A stretch of DNA of 8,599 nucleotides, taken from positions 1 through 8,599 of the forward strand of contig JAEURE010000094.1 in NCBI GenBank assembly GCA_016789485.1, read 5' to 3'. Origin of the DNA: Anaerolineales bacterium (GTDB lineage Bacteria > Chloroflexota > Anaerolineae > Anaerolineales > Villigracilaceae). Below are positions 1-7,182 of this stretch, one piece after another. Made by a program: the position numbers and the translations under genes. Each line of letters opens with the position of its first letter. Position 1 is the stretch's first letter. Under the pieces are notes generated by a model. The model did not search any database and was not told the origin of the DNA. It worked only from the letters and a program-made list of their open reading frames with translations.

Positions 1-39
1 AAGAAAAATGATAAGCATTGAACCACAAAGGCTTGCGCG

Positions 40-1023
40 ATGAATTTAGAATTGTACTTAAAACCTTCGGGACGATTCTTTAGGAGGCTTGATTTGTCCG
101 TTCACCGCGCTTCATTCGACCTTCAACCTGCTTCGCCATTTCGGCTTGACCTCACTGTTTGGACTCTGCGCCGCCGCCCCGACAATCTCTTTGATCGCTG
201 GGACGGAAGAACGTATCGGCGTGTGTTGATCACGGACGACAACCCGTTTGAAATCGCAGTGACTCAATGTGAAGAATCAGAAAACCTGCGCATCGTAGTG
301 ACAGGAATAAGATTAACTCCCAGCCTGAAGAATTATGTCACTGCAGCGCTGGAGCGTTTGCTTGGAATCAAGATTGACATGCAAAAGTTATATCGCCTGA
401 GCAAGAAAGATCAATGGCTAAAACCGCTCGCGAATCAATTTCAAGGTATGAAGCCGCCGCGTTTGCTGACTCCGTTTGAAGCCTTGGTCAACGCCATTGC
501 ATGCCAGCAGTTGACTCTCACGATGGGTATCCGCCTGCTCAACCACCTGACCGAAGCGTACGGTATGGCGCTCAAAACGGTAGCAGGAAGCGTCCACGCT
601 TTTCCACGTCCGCAAGATTTGGCAAATGCCGACATCGAAGACCTACGAAAGATGAGTTTCAGTTATCAGAAAGCCCGCTACCTGACGACCATCTCGCGCC
701 TCATCGTGGATGGTGAACTTGACTTTGATGAGATCGCCAAATTGAATGATCAAGAAGCAGTTGCGCGTCTGTGCGAGTTGAAAGGCGTGGGACGCTGGAC
801 GGCGGAATACGTCCTCCTGCGCGGGCTGGGTCGCACGCACATCTTCCCTGCGGACGATGTGGGCGCGCGCAACAATCTGCAAAAGTGGCTGGGGCTGTCT
901 GGCAAGATGACCTATGCCAACACACGCGAAGCGTTGAGCCGCTGGGACGGATTCGGCGGGCTGATTTATTTTCATCTGCTCTTGAAAAGTTTGGCAGAGA
1001 AAGGCCTAATACTGTCATGTTGA
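40..1023 (+). CDS. AlkA-like DNA-3-methyladenine glycosylase (HhH-GPD superfamily)
   Basis: Predicted base-excision repair enzyme that cleaves the N-glycosidic bond of alkylated purines such as 3-methyladenine, leaving an abasic site. The 327-residue protein has an AlkA-type N-terminal beta domain (about residues 1-90, with the WDGRTYRRVL segment at 54-63) followed by the helical HhH-GPD domain (about 140-320). The helix-hairpin-helix is visible at 247-261 (LKGVGRWTAEYVLLR), and the usual catalytic Asp lies in the FPADD segment at 269-273. FEALVNAIACQQLT at 146-159 is the typical start of the glycosylase fold. The length is somewhat above E. coli AlkA (282). The ATG at 40 is preceded by AAAGG at 27-31 with 8 nt spacing, which supports this start. 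The 3' end overlaps the DUF488 gene by 7 nt. The family call is firm; the exact substrate range (AlkA-like or a broader 8-oxoG/alkyl glycosylase) cannot be told from sequence. Confidence 0.9.
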   Translation: MNLELYLKPSGRFFRRLDLSVHRASFDLQPASPFRLDLTVWTLRRRPDNLFDRWDGRTYRRVLITDDNPFEIAVTQCEESENLRIVVTGIRLTPSLKNYVTAALERLLGIKIDMQKLYRLSKKDQWLKPLANQFQGMKPPRLLTPFEALVNAIACQQLTLTMGIRLLNHLTEAYGMALKTVAGSVHAFPRPQDLANADIEDLRKMSFSYQKARYLTTISRLIVDGELDFDEIAKLNDQEAVARLCELKGVGRWTAEYVLLRGLGRTHIFPADDVGARNNLQKWLGLSGKMTYANTREALSRWDGFGGLIYFHLLLKSLAEKGLILSC

Positions 1024-1370
1024 AAATCAAACGCGTGTATGAAGCCGCGGCAATAAGCGACGGGACTCGTTTTCTCGTCGAGCGGCTGTGGCCGCGCGGC
1101 ATGAAAAAAGAAGCGCTGAAAATGAAGGCTTGGCTGAAGAACGTTGCGCCCAGCGCCGACCTGCGGAACTGGTTCGCGCACGATCCGCTCAAATGGGCGG
1201 AGTTTCAAAAGCGCTATCAAGCCGAACTAAAAGCCAATCCCGCCGAATGGCAGGTCATTGTGGAAGCCGCTCGAAAAGGCAATGTGACTTTATTGTATAG
1301 CGCGCACGATCTGGAACACAACAACGCGCTGGCGCTCAAATCCTTTTTGGAGAAGCGTTTGAAGAGGTAG
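1017..1370 (+). CDS. DUF488 family protein (YeaO-like)
   Basis: Small soluble protein of 117 residues belonging to DUF488, a family with no established biochemical role. The hallmark segments are visible: LVERLWPRGMKKE at 20-32, WFAHDPLKWAEFQKRY at 52-67, and VTLLYSAHDLEHNNA at 90-104. The ATG at 1017 is chosen because homology begins right there (KIKRVYEAA). It overlaps the stop of the glycosylase gene, and a GAGAAAGG ribosome binding site lies at 997-1004. The longer open frame reaching back to 771 is simply the glycosylase gene read in another frame. The 7-nt overlap suggests translational coupling with the glycosylase, which may link it loosely to DNA damage or stress, but that is inference from position only. 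The length is normal for the family. Confidence 0.88.
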   Translation: MLKIKRVYEAAAISDGTRFLVERLWPRGMKKEALKMKAWLKNVAPSADLRNWFAHDPLKWAEFQKRYQAELKANPAEWQVIVEAARKGNVTLLYSAHDLEHNNALALKSFLEKRLKR

Positions 1371-1374
1371 GATC

Positions 1375-1422
1375 ATGGAATGGTTAGAAACGGTTGATTC
1401 GCAAAGACAGGTCGCCGATTAA
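1375..1422 (+). CDS. Possible 15-residue micro-ORF
   Basis: ATG to TAA frame encoding MEWLETVDSQRQVAD. It starts 4 nt after the DUF488 stop and is preceded by AAGAGG at 1362-1367 with 7 nt spacing, a fair ribosome binding site although that lies inside the DUF488 coding end. It could be a translated small peptide, the leftover N-terminus of a lost gene, or chance. No family is recognised. Confidence 0.2.
   Translation: MEWLETVDSQRQVAD
1394..1422 (+). promoter_or_regulatory. Weak sigma-70-like promoter candidate for the DUF2249 gene
   Basis: TTGATT (1394-1399) and GATTAA (1417-1422) are separated by 17 nt, placing a start point near 1429, about 20 nt before the DUF2249 start codon. The -10 box matches the consensus at only three of six positions, and the segment overlaps the 15-codon ORF, so this is tentative. 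Confidence 0.22.
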
Positions 1423-1451
1423 AAAAAACACACCAAAAGGAGACATACACA

Positions 1452-1697
1452 ATGTCCGAAAACACAACCACGTTAGATGTACGAGAAATCCCCCCGCGCG
1501 AACGACACCCGAAGATCTTCCAGACCTTCGACGCGCTGAAAGAAGGCGAGTTCTTCACGCTGGTCAATGACCACGACCCGAAGCCGCTCTTCTATCAATT
1601 CTCGCACGAGCGCGAAGGCTTGTTCGGCTGGGAATATCTGGAAGAAGGTCCCGAGACCTGGCAGGTGAAGATCAGCCGTGTTGCCGCGTCAGCCTAG
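1452..1697 (+). CDS. DUF2249 domain protein
   Basis: Protein of 81 residues, almost entirely one DUF2249 domain. Visible family signatures are LDVREIPPRERHPKIFQTFD at 8-27, the HDPKPL turn at 41-46, and FGWEYLEEGPETWQVKI near 58-74. DUF2249 proteins are small, soluble, of unsettled function, and often found beside hemerythrin, cupin or nitrogen-oxide/anaerobic respiration genes; here a damaged cupin lies downstream. The start at 1452 is supported by AAGGAG at 1437-1442 with 9 nt spacing. The gene sits 81 nt after the DUF488 stop and is followed by a strong hairpin at 1717-1756, so it may be transcribed alone or as the last gene of the left block. No cysteine or metal cluster is present. Confidence 0.85.
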   Translation: MSENTTTLDVREIPPRERHPKIFQTFDALKEGEFFTLVNDHDPKPLFYQFSHEREGLFGWEYLEEGPETWQVKISRVAASA

Positions 1698-1716
1698 GTA
1701 ACGGAATAACTGCGAA

Positions 1717-1756
1717 AAACGTCCCGAAGTTCTTTTCAACAACCTTCGGGGCGTTT
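1717..1756 (+). terminator. Strong hairpin 3' of the DUF2249 gene, probable terminator
   Basis: Arms 1717-1729 (AAACGTCCCGAAG) and 1744-1756 (CTTCGGGGCGTTT) form 13 consecutive pairs on the plus-strand RNA, with one G-U wobble and a 14-nt loop. It begins 20 nt after the DUF2249 stop. Only three Ts close the right arm, with no long U tract, so termination may be partial or factor-assisted. On the minus strand the hairpin would be followed by five Ts, but no minus-strand gene ends here. Confidence 0.6.
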
Positions 1757-1997
1757 ACGAAAGGCTTCTGGCTCAAGCCATCCAACGCGGAAACGCTTAT
1801 CAGCCGACGGGGGCGGATTGCATTTTTGCGATTAGTGTAAATAATAAAGAAACTATCGCCGACCTCGTGCGTGAGATCGCGGCGCCCCTCAACATCCTTG
1901 CCAGACATGACAAATCCCCATTCGGGGATGATGTGCTACGACACTATAAACCGCGTACCTTCAGTTTCCATACCATAGTATCTCGCCGCGAAACCTG

Positions 1998-2023
1998 TTG
2001 CGCCTACCTGACAGACGGCGCAA
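1998..2023 (+). other. Perfect 7-bp inverted repeat upstream of the cupin gene
   Basis: TTGCGCC (1998-2004) and GGCGCAA (2017-2023) are exact reverse complements separated by 12 nt, ending 31 nt before the cupin ATG. It could be an RNA hairpin or an operator-like dyad, or chance within the gene remnant. No regulator is known for it. Confidence 0.25.
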
Positions 2024-2035
2024 AATATAGCGCTG

Positions 2036-2048
2036 AAGGAGAAAGGAG
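2036..2048 (+). promoter_or_regulatory. Strong tandem ribosome binding site of the cupin gene
   Basis: AAGGAG (2036-2041) is followed directly by AAAGGAG (2042-2048), 6 nt before the ATG at 2055. This fixes the cupin start and shows that its initiation signals are intact although its frame is broken. Confidence 0.7.
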
Positions 2049-2054
2049 TAAAAA

Positions 2055-2382
2055 ATGAAAACCATAGATTTATTGGAAAACTTGCAATTTCGGAGATAAA
2101 GACCCACACGCCGAACCTCTTCATATTGATCGAGAGGGACGCGCGATCCTTTTTACACTCAAACCGAATCAGTCCATTCGGGAGCATAACGCGCCCAGTT
2201 CGCCTTTTTTTGCAGTGGTATTAAAAGGGCATGGCGTCTTCACGGGAGGCGACGGCATCGAACATACCTGCGGACCCAACACGCTCCTTGTATTTGATGC
2301 AGGAGAACAACATGCGATCCATGCCATTGAGGAGTTGGTCTTCGTCGGCTTTTTGCACGGTGCACCTGGCGCTCAAAAATAA
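2055..2382 (+). pseudogene. Small cupin-domain protein, frame broken by +1 shift
   Basis: The frame from ATG 2055 stops at TAA 2097-2099 after 14 codons. If one base is skipped at C2091 (after TTT 2088-2090), reading continues in the next frame to TAA 2380-2382 and gives a complete 108-residue single-domain cupin. Family-like segments are DKDPHAEPLHIDREGRAILF (14-33), IREHNAPSSP (41-50), FFAVVLKGHGVF (51-62), a CGPNTLLVFDAGEQHAIHA block (72-90) holding the second cupin motif His86, and LVFVGFLHG (94-102). The join reads LQF-GDKDP, which fits the family without a gap. The second part has no in-frame ATG, so it would not be made independently. Cupins of this type are small metal-binding beta-barrels, often sensors or auxiliary proteins; no substrate is predicted. 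The shift could be a real inactivating indel, an assembly error, or a programmed +1 event on the UUUC site. The sucA gene starts 51 nt downstream. Confidence 0.75.
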
Positions 2383-2389
2383 CCGAATT

Positions 2390-2418
2390 TTGCACTTGAT
2401 CGTTAAGTCAAATATTCC
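2390..2418 (+). promoter_or_regulatory. Weak promoter candidate ahead of sucA
   Basis: TTGCAC (2390-2395) and TATTCC (2413-2418) are 17 nt apart in the 51-nt gap between the cupin stop and the sucA start. Both boxes match the consensus only partly, and the implied 5' leader would be very short. The alternative is transcription from further upstream. Confidence 0.18.
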
Positions 2419-2433
2419 ACAGGCGCAATTTAC

Positions 2434-5229
2434 ATGAATCTCGAACACGAATTTCCCGGTCCAAATTATGGCTACATTCTTGAGTTGTACGACCGCTATC
2501 AAAAGAATCCTGATGCGGTAGACGAGTCTGCCCGCCGTTTATTCCACCAGTGGACGCCGCCTGTCGTTCAGGATTCGGCAATCGCTTCGGGGATCGATCT
2601 GCACAAATTGACCGGCGTTGTGAACCTGGCTCAGGCGATTCGTTCGCAGGGATATCTGGCTGCCAGGCTTGACCCGCTCAACGACCATACTGCAACAGAT
2701 CCGATCTTGACGCTGGATTTCCATGATTTGAATCAAGATGATCTAGCCCGGCTTCCAGCGGACCTGGTGAAACAGCTCGGCGATCGCCGAGCAGAAAACG
2801 CTTCACAGGCAATCGAGATGTTGCGCTCGATATATTGCGGCGCGATCGGCTATGACTATGGTCATGTCCGCAATCCTGAAGAACACAACTGGTTGCACGA
2901 AGTCGCCGAGACGGGGCGCTTTCGTCCGCCGCAACAAACAATGGACCGGATGCGGCTCCTCGACCGCCTCGGCCAGATTGAAGCCTTCGAGGTCTTCCTC
3001 AACCGTATCTATCCGGCAAAGACGCGCTTCTCGATCGAGGGGCTTGACATGCTCATCCCGATGCTGGACGAACTCATCGGCGAAGTGGCGCGCGAGAACA
3101 TCCGCGTGGTTCTGATCGGCATGGCGCACCGTGGACGCTTGAACGTGCTGGCGCATATACTCCAAAAACCGTACGAACAAATTTTGGCGGAGTTCAAAGA
3201 TCCGAAAGACCGTTCGCGGACATGGGACGAATTGGGCTGGACGGGCGATGTGAAATATCACATGGGTGGATTCAAATCGCTTCTGGGAACGGATCATATC
3301 GGTTTGGTCGTAAGTATGCCCGCCAACCCGAGTCATCTTGAATTGATTGACCCCGTGATTCAGGGCATGTCGCGCGCCGCGAACAGCAATGTGAACAGCC
3401 CCGGCGCGCCGCAACTTTTGATGAACGAGTCCCTGCCGATTCTGATCCACGGCGACGCGTCATTTGTCGGGCAGGGCATTGTCGCCGAATCGCTCAACCT
3501 CTCCCAACTGTCGGCATATTCGACGGGCGGGAGCGTGCACATCATCGCCAATAATCAAATCGGCTTCACCGCCACGGAAAAAGAATCGCGCAGCAGTCTG
3601 CACGCCAGCGATCTGGCAAAAGGATTCGAGATCCCAGTAATTCACGTCAATGCGGATGAACCCGAGGCTTGTTTCGAAGCCGCTTATACCGCCATCGCGT
3701 ATCGCCAGAAATTCCATAAGGATTTTGTCATTGACCTGATCGGTTATCGGCGTCACGGACATAACGAGGGCGATGAGCCGCGCTTTACCCAGCCGCTAAT
3801 GTATCGCAAGATCGAGGCACATCCTCCCGTTAGAAAATTGTGGGCGGGGAAGTTGGAAAGAGAAGGAAGCCTCCAACCTGGGGAGGCTGAACAATTCCTG
3901 CAAAAGTATTTGAACGAACTGCAAAAGGTCAACCAAAAACTGGATGCGGAACGCGCGCTGCAAGAACCCGTCCCGACGCCGCCTCCGCCGAAAGCGGCGC
4001 AAAAAGCCCACACGTCTGTTTCGCTCGAACGCCTGCGAAGCCTGAATGCGTCCCTGATGCAATTTCCCGCGGACTTTCATCCTAATCCGAAATTGATGCG
4101 CGCCGCGGAAAAACGCCGTCATGTTTTGGATGACGCCGACGCCTTTAGCATTGATTGGGCGACCGCCGAAGAATTAGCCTTCGGTTCCATTTTAGAGGAC
4201 GGCATCGCGATTCGCATGACGGGTCAGGATTCGGCGCGCGGGACGTTCAGCCAGCGTCACGCCGTTTTTTACGATGCGGAAACGAATCGAAGTTACACGC
4301 CGTTGCAATCCATGCCGCAGGCAAAAGCCTCGTTCGAAATCCATAACACGCCCGTCAGCGAAGCGGGTCCCGTTGGTTTTGAGATCGGCTATAACATTCA
4401 GGCTCCCGACCGATTGGTATTGTGGGAAGCGCAATATGGCGACTTCGCCAACAACATCCAAACTGTAATGGATGAACTCCTGTTTTCAGGGCGCGCAAAA
4501 TGGGGGCTGACACCCTCGCTGGTTTTGCTCCTGCCGCATGGAAACGAAGGCATGGGCCCCGACCATTCGTCTGCGCGCATCGAACGATTCTTGAATCTGG
4601 CGGCGGCGGGAAATATTCGTGTCGCCATCCCGACGACTGCCGCGCAATATTTCCATTTACTGCGCCGACAGGCATTGCTTTTGAAAGCCGATCCATTGCC
4701 GTTGGTGATCTTTACGCCAAAGGGCTTCTTGCGGCATCCACTGTCTGTTTCCACGCCGAATCAACTTGCAAAAGGGAGCTGGCAGCCATTACTCGAAGAG
4801 CCAACATCAAAACGAAAAGGTAAAACGATCAAAAATTTGATCCTGTGCAGTGGGAGAATTTATTTGGATCTGGTCGGCGACGAACTGCGGCAGGATAGCA
4901 AAAATACAGCCATTGTGAAAATGGAACAACTGTATCCGCTTCCTTTGCAAGCCATCGAAGAATTGCTGAATGGATATTCGGCGATCGAGAAGGTCATTTG
5001 GGTGCAGGAAGAACCGATGAACATGGGCGCGTGGGATTTCATCCGTCCGAGCTTGAAGCTACTCTTGGGCGATCAACTTTCGCTGTATTATGTCGGGAGA
5101 CCCGAAAGTTCGAGTCCTGCGGAAGGTTCTTCCACGCTTTATCGAATTAATCAAAAGGCTTTAGTTCAACTCGCGCTCAAGTTCGAAGAGCGGACGCATA
5201 CCCAAAGCGTAAGCATCGAGAGAGGTTGA
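2434..5229 (+). CDS. sucA: 2-oxoglutarate dehydrogenase E1 component (thiamine diphosphate-dependent)
   Basis: Catalyses thiamine diphosphate-dependent decarboxylation of 2-oxoglutarate and transfer of the succinyl group to the lipoyl arm of E2 in the TCA cycle; cytoplasmic. The 931 residues match the usual length (E. coli SucA 933). Order: short E2-binding N-terminal segment (about 8-42, [14 protein letters not shown]...); TPP-binding domain with HRGRLNVL at 232-239, NPSHLELID at 298-306, the GDASFVGQG...NNQ cofactor motif (340 to 373-375), and RRHGHNEGD at 439-447; a proline-rich linker (512-520); pyrimidine-binding transketolase domain from about 575 with GQDSARGTF at 597-605 and [17 protein letters not shown] at 699-715; then a C-terminal domain with [12 protein letters not shown] from about 802. 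The His residues expected at the active site (232, 301) are present. There is no fused acyltransferase domain as in actinobacterial OdhA. The ATG at 2434 has only a weak AGG (2421-2423), but homology runs from the first residues. sucB follows after 1 nt. Confidence 0.96.
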   Translation: MNLEHEFPGPNYGYILELYDRYQKNPDAVDESARRLFHQWTPPVVQDSAIASGIDLHKLTGVVNLAQAIRSQGYLAARLDPLNDHTATDPILTLDFHDLNQDDLARLPADLVKQLGDRRAENASQAIEMLRSIYCGAIGYDYGHVRNPEEHNWLHEVAETGRFRPPQQTMDRMRLLDRLGQIEAFEVFLNRIYPAKTRFSIEGLDMLIPMLDELIGEVARENIRVVLIGMAHRGRLNVLAHILQKPYEQILAEFKDPKDRSRTWDELGWTGDVKYHMGGFKSLLGTDHIGLVVSMPANPSHLELIDPVIQGMSRAANSNVNSPGAPQLLMNESLPILIHGDASFVGQGIVAESLNLSQLSAYSTGGSVHIIANNQIGFTATEKESRSSLHASDLAKGFEIPVIHVNADEPEACFEAAYTAIAYRQKFHKDFVIDLIGYRRHGHNEGDEPRFTQPLMYRKIEAHPPVRKLWAGKLEREGSLQPGEAEQFLQKYLNELQKVNQKLDAERALQEPVPTPPPPKAAQKAHTSVSLERLRSLNASLMQFPADFHPNPKLMRAAEKRRHVLDDADAFSIDWATAEELAFGSILEDGIAIRMTGQDSARGTFSQRHAVFYDAETNRSYTPLQSMPQAKASFEIHNTPVSEAGPVGFEIGYNIQAPDRLVLWEAQYGDFANNIQTVMDELLFSGRAKWGLTPSLVLLLPHGNEGMGPDHSSARIERFLNLAAAGNIRVAIPTTAAQYFHLLRRQALLLKADPLPLVIFTPKGFLRHPLSVSTPNQLAKGSWQPLLEEPTSKRKGKTIKNLILCSGRIYLDLVGDELRQDSKNTAIVKMEQLYPLPLQAIEELLNGYSAIEKVIWVQEEPMNMGAWDFIRPSLKLLLGDQLSLYYVGRPESSSPAEGSSTLYRINQKALVQLALKFEERTHTQSVSIERG

Positions 5230-5230
5230 T

Positions 5231-6466
5231 ATGTCCCTTGAAATTATTGTTCCTGAAATGGGAGAATCGGTCATCGAAGCGACCGTCCGTCAGTGGCTGA
5301 AAAAAGAAGGAGACTTTGTCGAGGCGGGCGAGGCACTCGTGGAACTGGAGACGGACAAGGTCAATTTAGAAGTCGGGGCGAAAGCCTCGGGCGTGCTGGC
5401 GAAGATCAATGTCGGGGAGGGGCAGGATGTCAAAGTCGGCGATGTGCTGGGATCAATCAATGCGGATGCAAAACAGCCCGCTTCAAAACCCGCGACGTCG
5501 AGCCTGCCACCTGAACCTGAGACTCTTTCCACGCCGCAAGAAAAACCGCAAGCCGCCCAACTGCAGACTCCGCTTGTGACGCCTGTCGCTTCGAGGGTTG
5601 CACGCGAACAAAATGTGGATCTGACGAAAGTGCGCGGAACGGGACCCGATGGGCGAGTCACAAAATCGGATGTGGAGCAATTTGTGCAGAAACAAGTTTC
5701 GGTTGAGCGCGAGGCGGCAAAACAGCCTGCCCAGCCGACTCCAACTGCCGGCAGCGAGTCCGCTTCGCGGCGGGAAGAACGGCAGCGTATGTCGCGTAGG
5801 CGGCGCACGATCGCGCAGCGTCTGCTTGAAGCCAGCCAATCCACGGCCATGCTGACCACGTTCAACGAAATCAACATGAGCGCGGTGATGGATCTGCGCC
5901 GCCGCCGTAACGAGGCTTTTCAGGCGCGTTATGGGATTAAACTGGGAATCACGTCTTTCTTTACGAAGGCGTGTATCAGCGCGTTGAAAGCTTTTCCGCG
6001 TTTGAATGCGGAAATTCAGGGCGACGACATCGTGCTGAAAAATTATTATGACATCGGCATAGCCGTTGGAGCTGAAGAAGGTTTAGTCGTCCCTGTGTTG
6101 CGCGATGCGGATCGTCTTTCCTTCGCCGAAATCGAAAAGCAAATCAAGGACTTTTCCACTAGGGCGAACAATGGCTCGCTATCGGTCGAAGACTTGCGCG
6201 GCGGAACGTTCACAATTACGAACGGAGGCGTTTTCGGTTCCATGCTCAGCACACCGATTCTCAACCTGCCGCAAGTGGGCATTTTAGGATTGCACAAGAT
6301 CGAAGAACGTCCCGTTGCCGAAAACGGTCAGGTGGTGATTCGTCCCATAATGTATGTCGCGCTCAGTTACGATCATCGCATCGTGGATGGGCGCGAAGCC
6401 GTCCAGTTTTTGGTTCATATCAAGGAACTGATCGACGAACCGGAGAGATTGTTGTTGGAGGGGTGA
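5231..6466 (+). CDS. sucB: 2-oxoglutarate dehydrogenase E2, dihydrolipoamide succinyltransferase
   Basis: Core enzyme of the 2-oxoglutarate dehydrogenase complex: it moves the succinyl group from its lipoyl arm to CoA. The 411 residues show one lipoyl domain (2-78; lipoylated Lys43 in ETDKVNLE), an Ala/Pro/Gln-rich linker (80-113), a peripheral subunit-binding domain (about 115-152, [12 protein letters not shown]...[16 protein letters not shown]), a second linker, and the catalytic domain (about 185-409). [10 protein letters not shown] (208-217) is the typical succinyltransferase signature and separates it from pyruvate and branched-chain E2s. [13 protein letters not shown] (336-348) and SYDHRIVDG (379-387, catalytic His382 and Asp386) are intact. 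The start is supported by GAGAGAGG at 5218-5225. Only one base separates it from the sucA stop, so the two are co-transcribed and probably translationally coupled. The lipoamide dehydrogenase (E3) is not adjacent and must be encoded elsewhere. Confidence 0.95.
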   Translation: MSLEIIVPEMGESVIEATVRQWLKKEGDFVEAGEALVELETDKVNLEVGAKASGVLAKINVGEGQDVKVGDVLGSINADAKQPASKPATSSLPPEPETLSTPQEKPQAAQLQTPLVTPVASRVAREQNVDLTKVRGTGPDGRVTKSDVEQFVQKQVSVEREAAKQPAQPTPTAGSESASRREERQRMSRRRRTIAQRLLEASQSTAMLTTFNEINMSAVMDLRRRRNEAFQARYGIKLGITSFFTKACISALKAFPRLNAEIQGDDIVLKNYYDIGIAVGAEEGLVVPVLRDADRLSFAEIEKQIKDFSTRANNGSLSVEDLRGGTFTITNGGVFGSMLSTPILNLPQVGILGLHKIEERPVAENGQVVIRPIMYVALSYDHRIVDGREAVQFLVHIKELIDEPERLLLEG

Positions 6467-6543
6467 GGATTTATTCACCAGGACTGGCAATGCAAGCCCT
6501 GTCTATCATTAGTTGATGTTATTAATGGGCTACCGGGAAATCC

Positions 6544-6586
6544 AAAAAAACTGACCCTCCTGAATCGTGAAATTTCAGGAAGGTCA
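6544..6586 (-). terminator. Rho-independent terminator of the minus-strand unit
   Basis: Arms 6574-6586 and 6552-6564 pair over 13 positions (TGACCTTCCTGAA with TTCAGGAGGGTCA on the minus strand, one G-U), with a 9-nt loop. On the minus strand the hairpin is followed one base later by seven Ts (6550-6544). It lies 25 nt beyond the stop of the 182-residue gene. On the plus strand the wobble becomes a C-A mismatch and no U tract follows, so it serves sucB less well. Confidence 0.85.
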
Positions 6587-6610
6587 TGTCAAACAAATCC
6601 GCATCTGTAA

Positions 6611-7159
6611 TTATGGAATAATATACATCCACATCAATCCTATTTCTTCAATGTTATGTCCGGTCAGACTTTTCCAGACCAGAGGGAGTTCAAGATCAAA
6701 CAGAATTCCATTATTGAGTACAGAGCATTCGAAGGCGGCTACTTTCCGAGGAAGAAATAACAGTGGGTTTTGATTGGCAAACTGGGATAGGCGATTGTTT
6801 GTTGTGCGATTCAATGAACGAATCTCGCCAGGGGCAAGTGGTGAAAAAATTGTCTTTCCTCTGCCGTTGCCGATCGCGCAAATTAGTCCATTCGGACTCT
6901 CAACCGACTCAATCACTTGAAGGTTCAAATCATAGCCGCACGCCCTGGCTGCAACTTTATTAAGCCAGGCAAGTGGATCATCAACCTGAACATCGCGCGC
7001 TAACCGTTCACGTTTGATTCGCAAATCCTGCATCGCCCAAAGGACCATTTGTTCCCTCAGTCCATCAATCGCCTTCCTCTGTCGTTCATTCCCCATGCTG
7101 ATCAATGCGCCCAACAATATTACGGCAGATGCCACTACAATTGCAAGAAGTATTTCCAT
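6611..7159 (-). CDS. Hypothetical membrane-anchored protein, 182 residues
   Basis: No family recognised. Residues 3-22 (ILLAIVVASAVILLGALISM) form a single N-terminal membrane segment with only a very short part before it. A charged stretch follows (24-58, NERQRKAID... to RLARD) that could be a helix or coiled coil. The rest is a soluble alpha/beta-looking domain ending in LMWMYIIP. Arg/Lys residues directly after the membrane segment suggest by the positive-inside rule that the C-terminal domain is cytoplasmic. The start at 7159 is supported by AAAGG (minus strand, 7166-7170) with 6 nt spacing. It lies 23 nt downstream of the Ig-repeat membrane protein gene on the same strand and is closed by the terminator at 6544-6586, so the two form an operon. 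A functional partnership with that protein is likely from position but unproven. Confidence 0.75.
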   Translation of the reverse strand: MEILLAIVVASAVILLGALISMGNERQRKAIDGLREQMVLWAMQDLRIKRERLARDVQVDDPLAWLNKVAARACGYDLNLQVIESVESPNGLICAIGNGRGKTIFSPLAPGEIRSLNRTTNNRLSQFANQNPLLFLPRKVAAFECSVLNNGILFDLELPLVWKSLTGHNIEEIGLMWMYIIP

Positions 7160-7182
7160 TTTTTTCCTTTTAATCGTTGTTT

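Larger units (their letters stand above)
1759..2058 (+). pseudogene. Remnant of an isocitrate lyase/PEP mutase-family gene
   Basis: An open frame with no plausible start codon (in-frame TAA at 1699, then open to TGA at 2056-2058) carries a recognisable piece of the isocitrate lyase/phosphoenolpyruvate mutase family at 1759-1902. The conserved spots are AIQRGNAYQPTGADCIF (1777-1827) and ETIADLVREIAAPLNILA (1849-1902), which match the second half of the barrel around the family's GAD-C-F and PLN-L-A motifs. The N-terminal half with the catalytic residues is missing, and after NILA the similarity fades; a stretch near 2011-2034 (AYLTDGAKYSAE in this frame) faintly resembles the family C-terminus. 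The stop TGA overlaps the downstream cupin start as ATGA, consistent with an ancestral operon. The family call for the fragment is from memory of the family, not a search. It is almost certainly non-functional. Confidence 0.6.

Noticed and set aside
701..1192. 163-codon minus-strand open frame across the glycosylase/DUF488 junction
   Set aside because: Overlaps two genes with clear family identity on the other strand and shows no domain of its own.
1914..1929. ATCCCC-ATTC-GGGGAT small hairpin in the gene remnant
   Set aside because: Six-pair stem with no T-run and no gene boundary nearby; chance structure is sufficient explanation.
2803..3450. 215-codon minus-strand open frame inside sucA
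   Set aside because: It lies wholly antisense to the strongly supported sucA coding region, has no recognisable domain, and reflects codon bias of the sense gene.
5290..5877. 195-codon minus-strand open frame inside sucB
   Set aside because: Antisense to the lipoyl and linker regions of sucB; Ser/Cys/Thr-rich low-complexity product typical of a shadow frame.
6495..6531. AGCCC...GGGCT inverted repeat just after sucB as a possible sucB terminator
   Set aside because: Only five outer pairs with a poorly matched interior and no following T-run; not convincing as a terminator.
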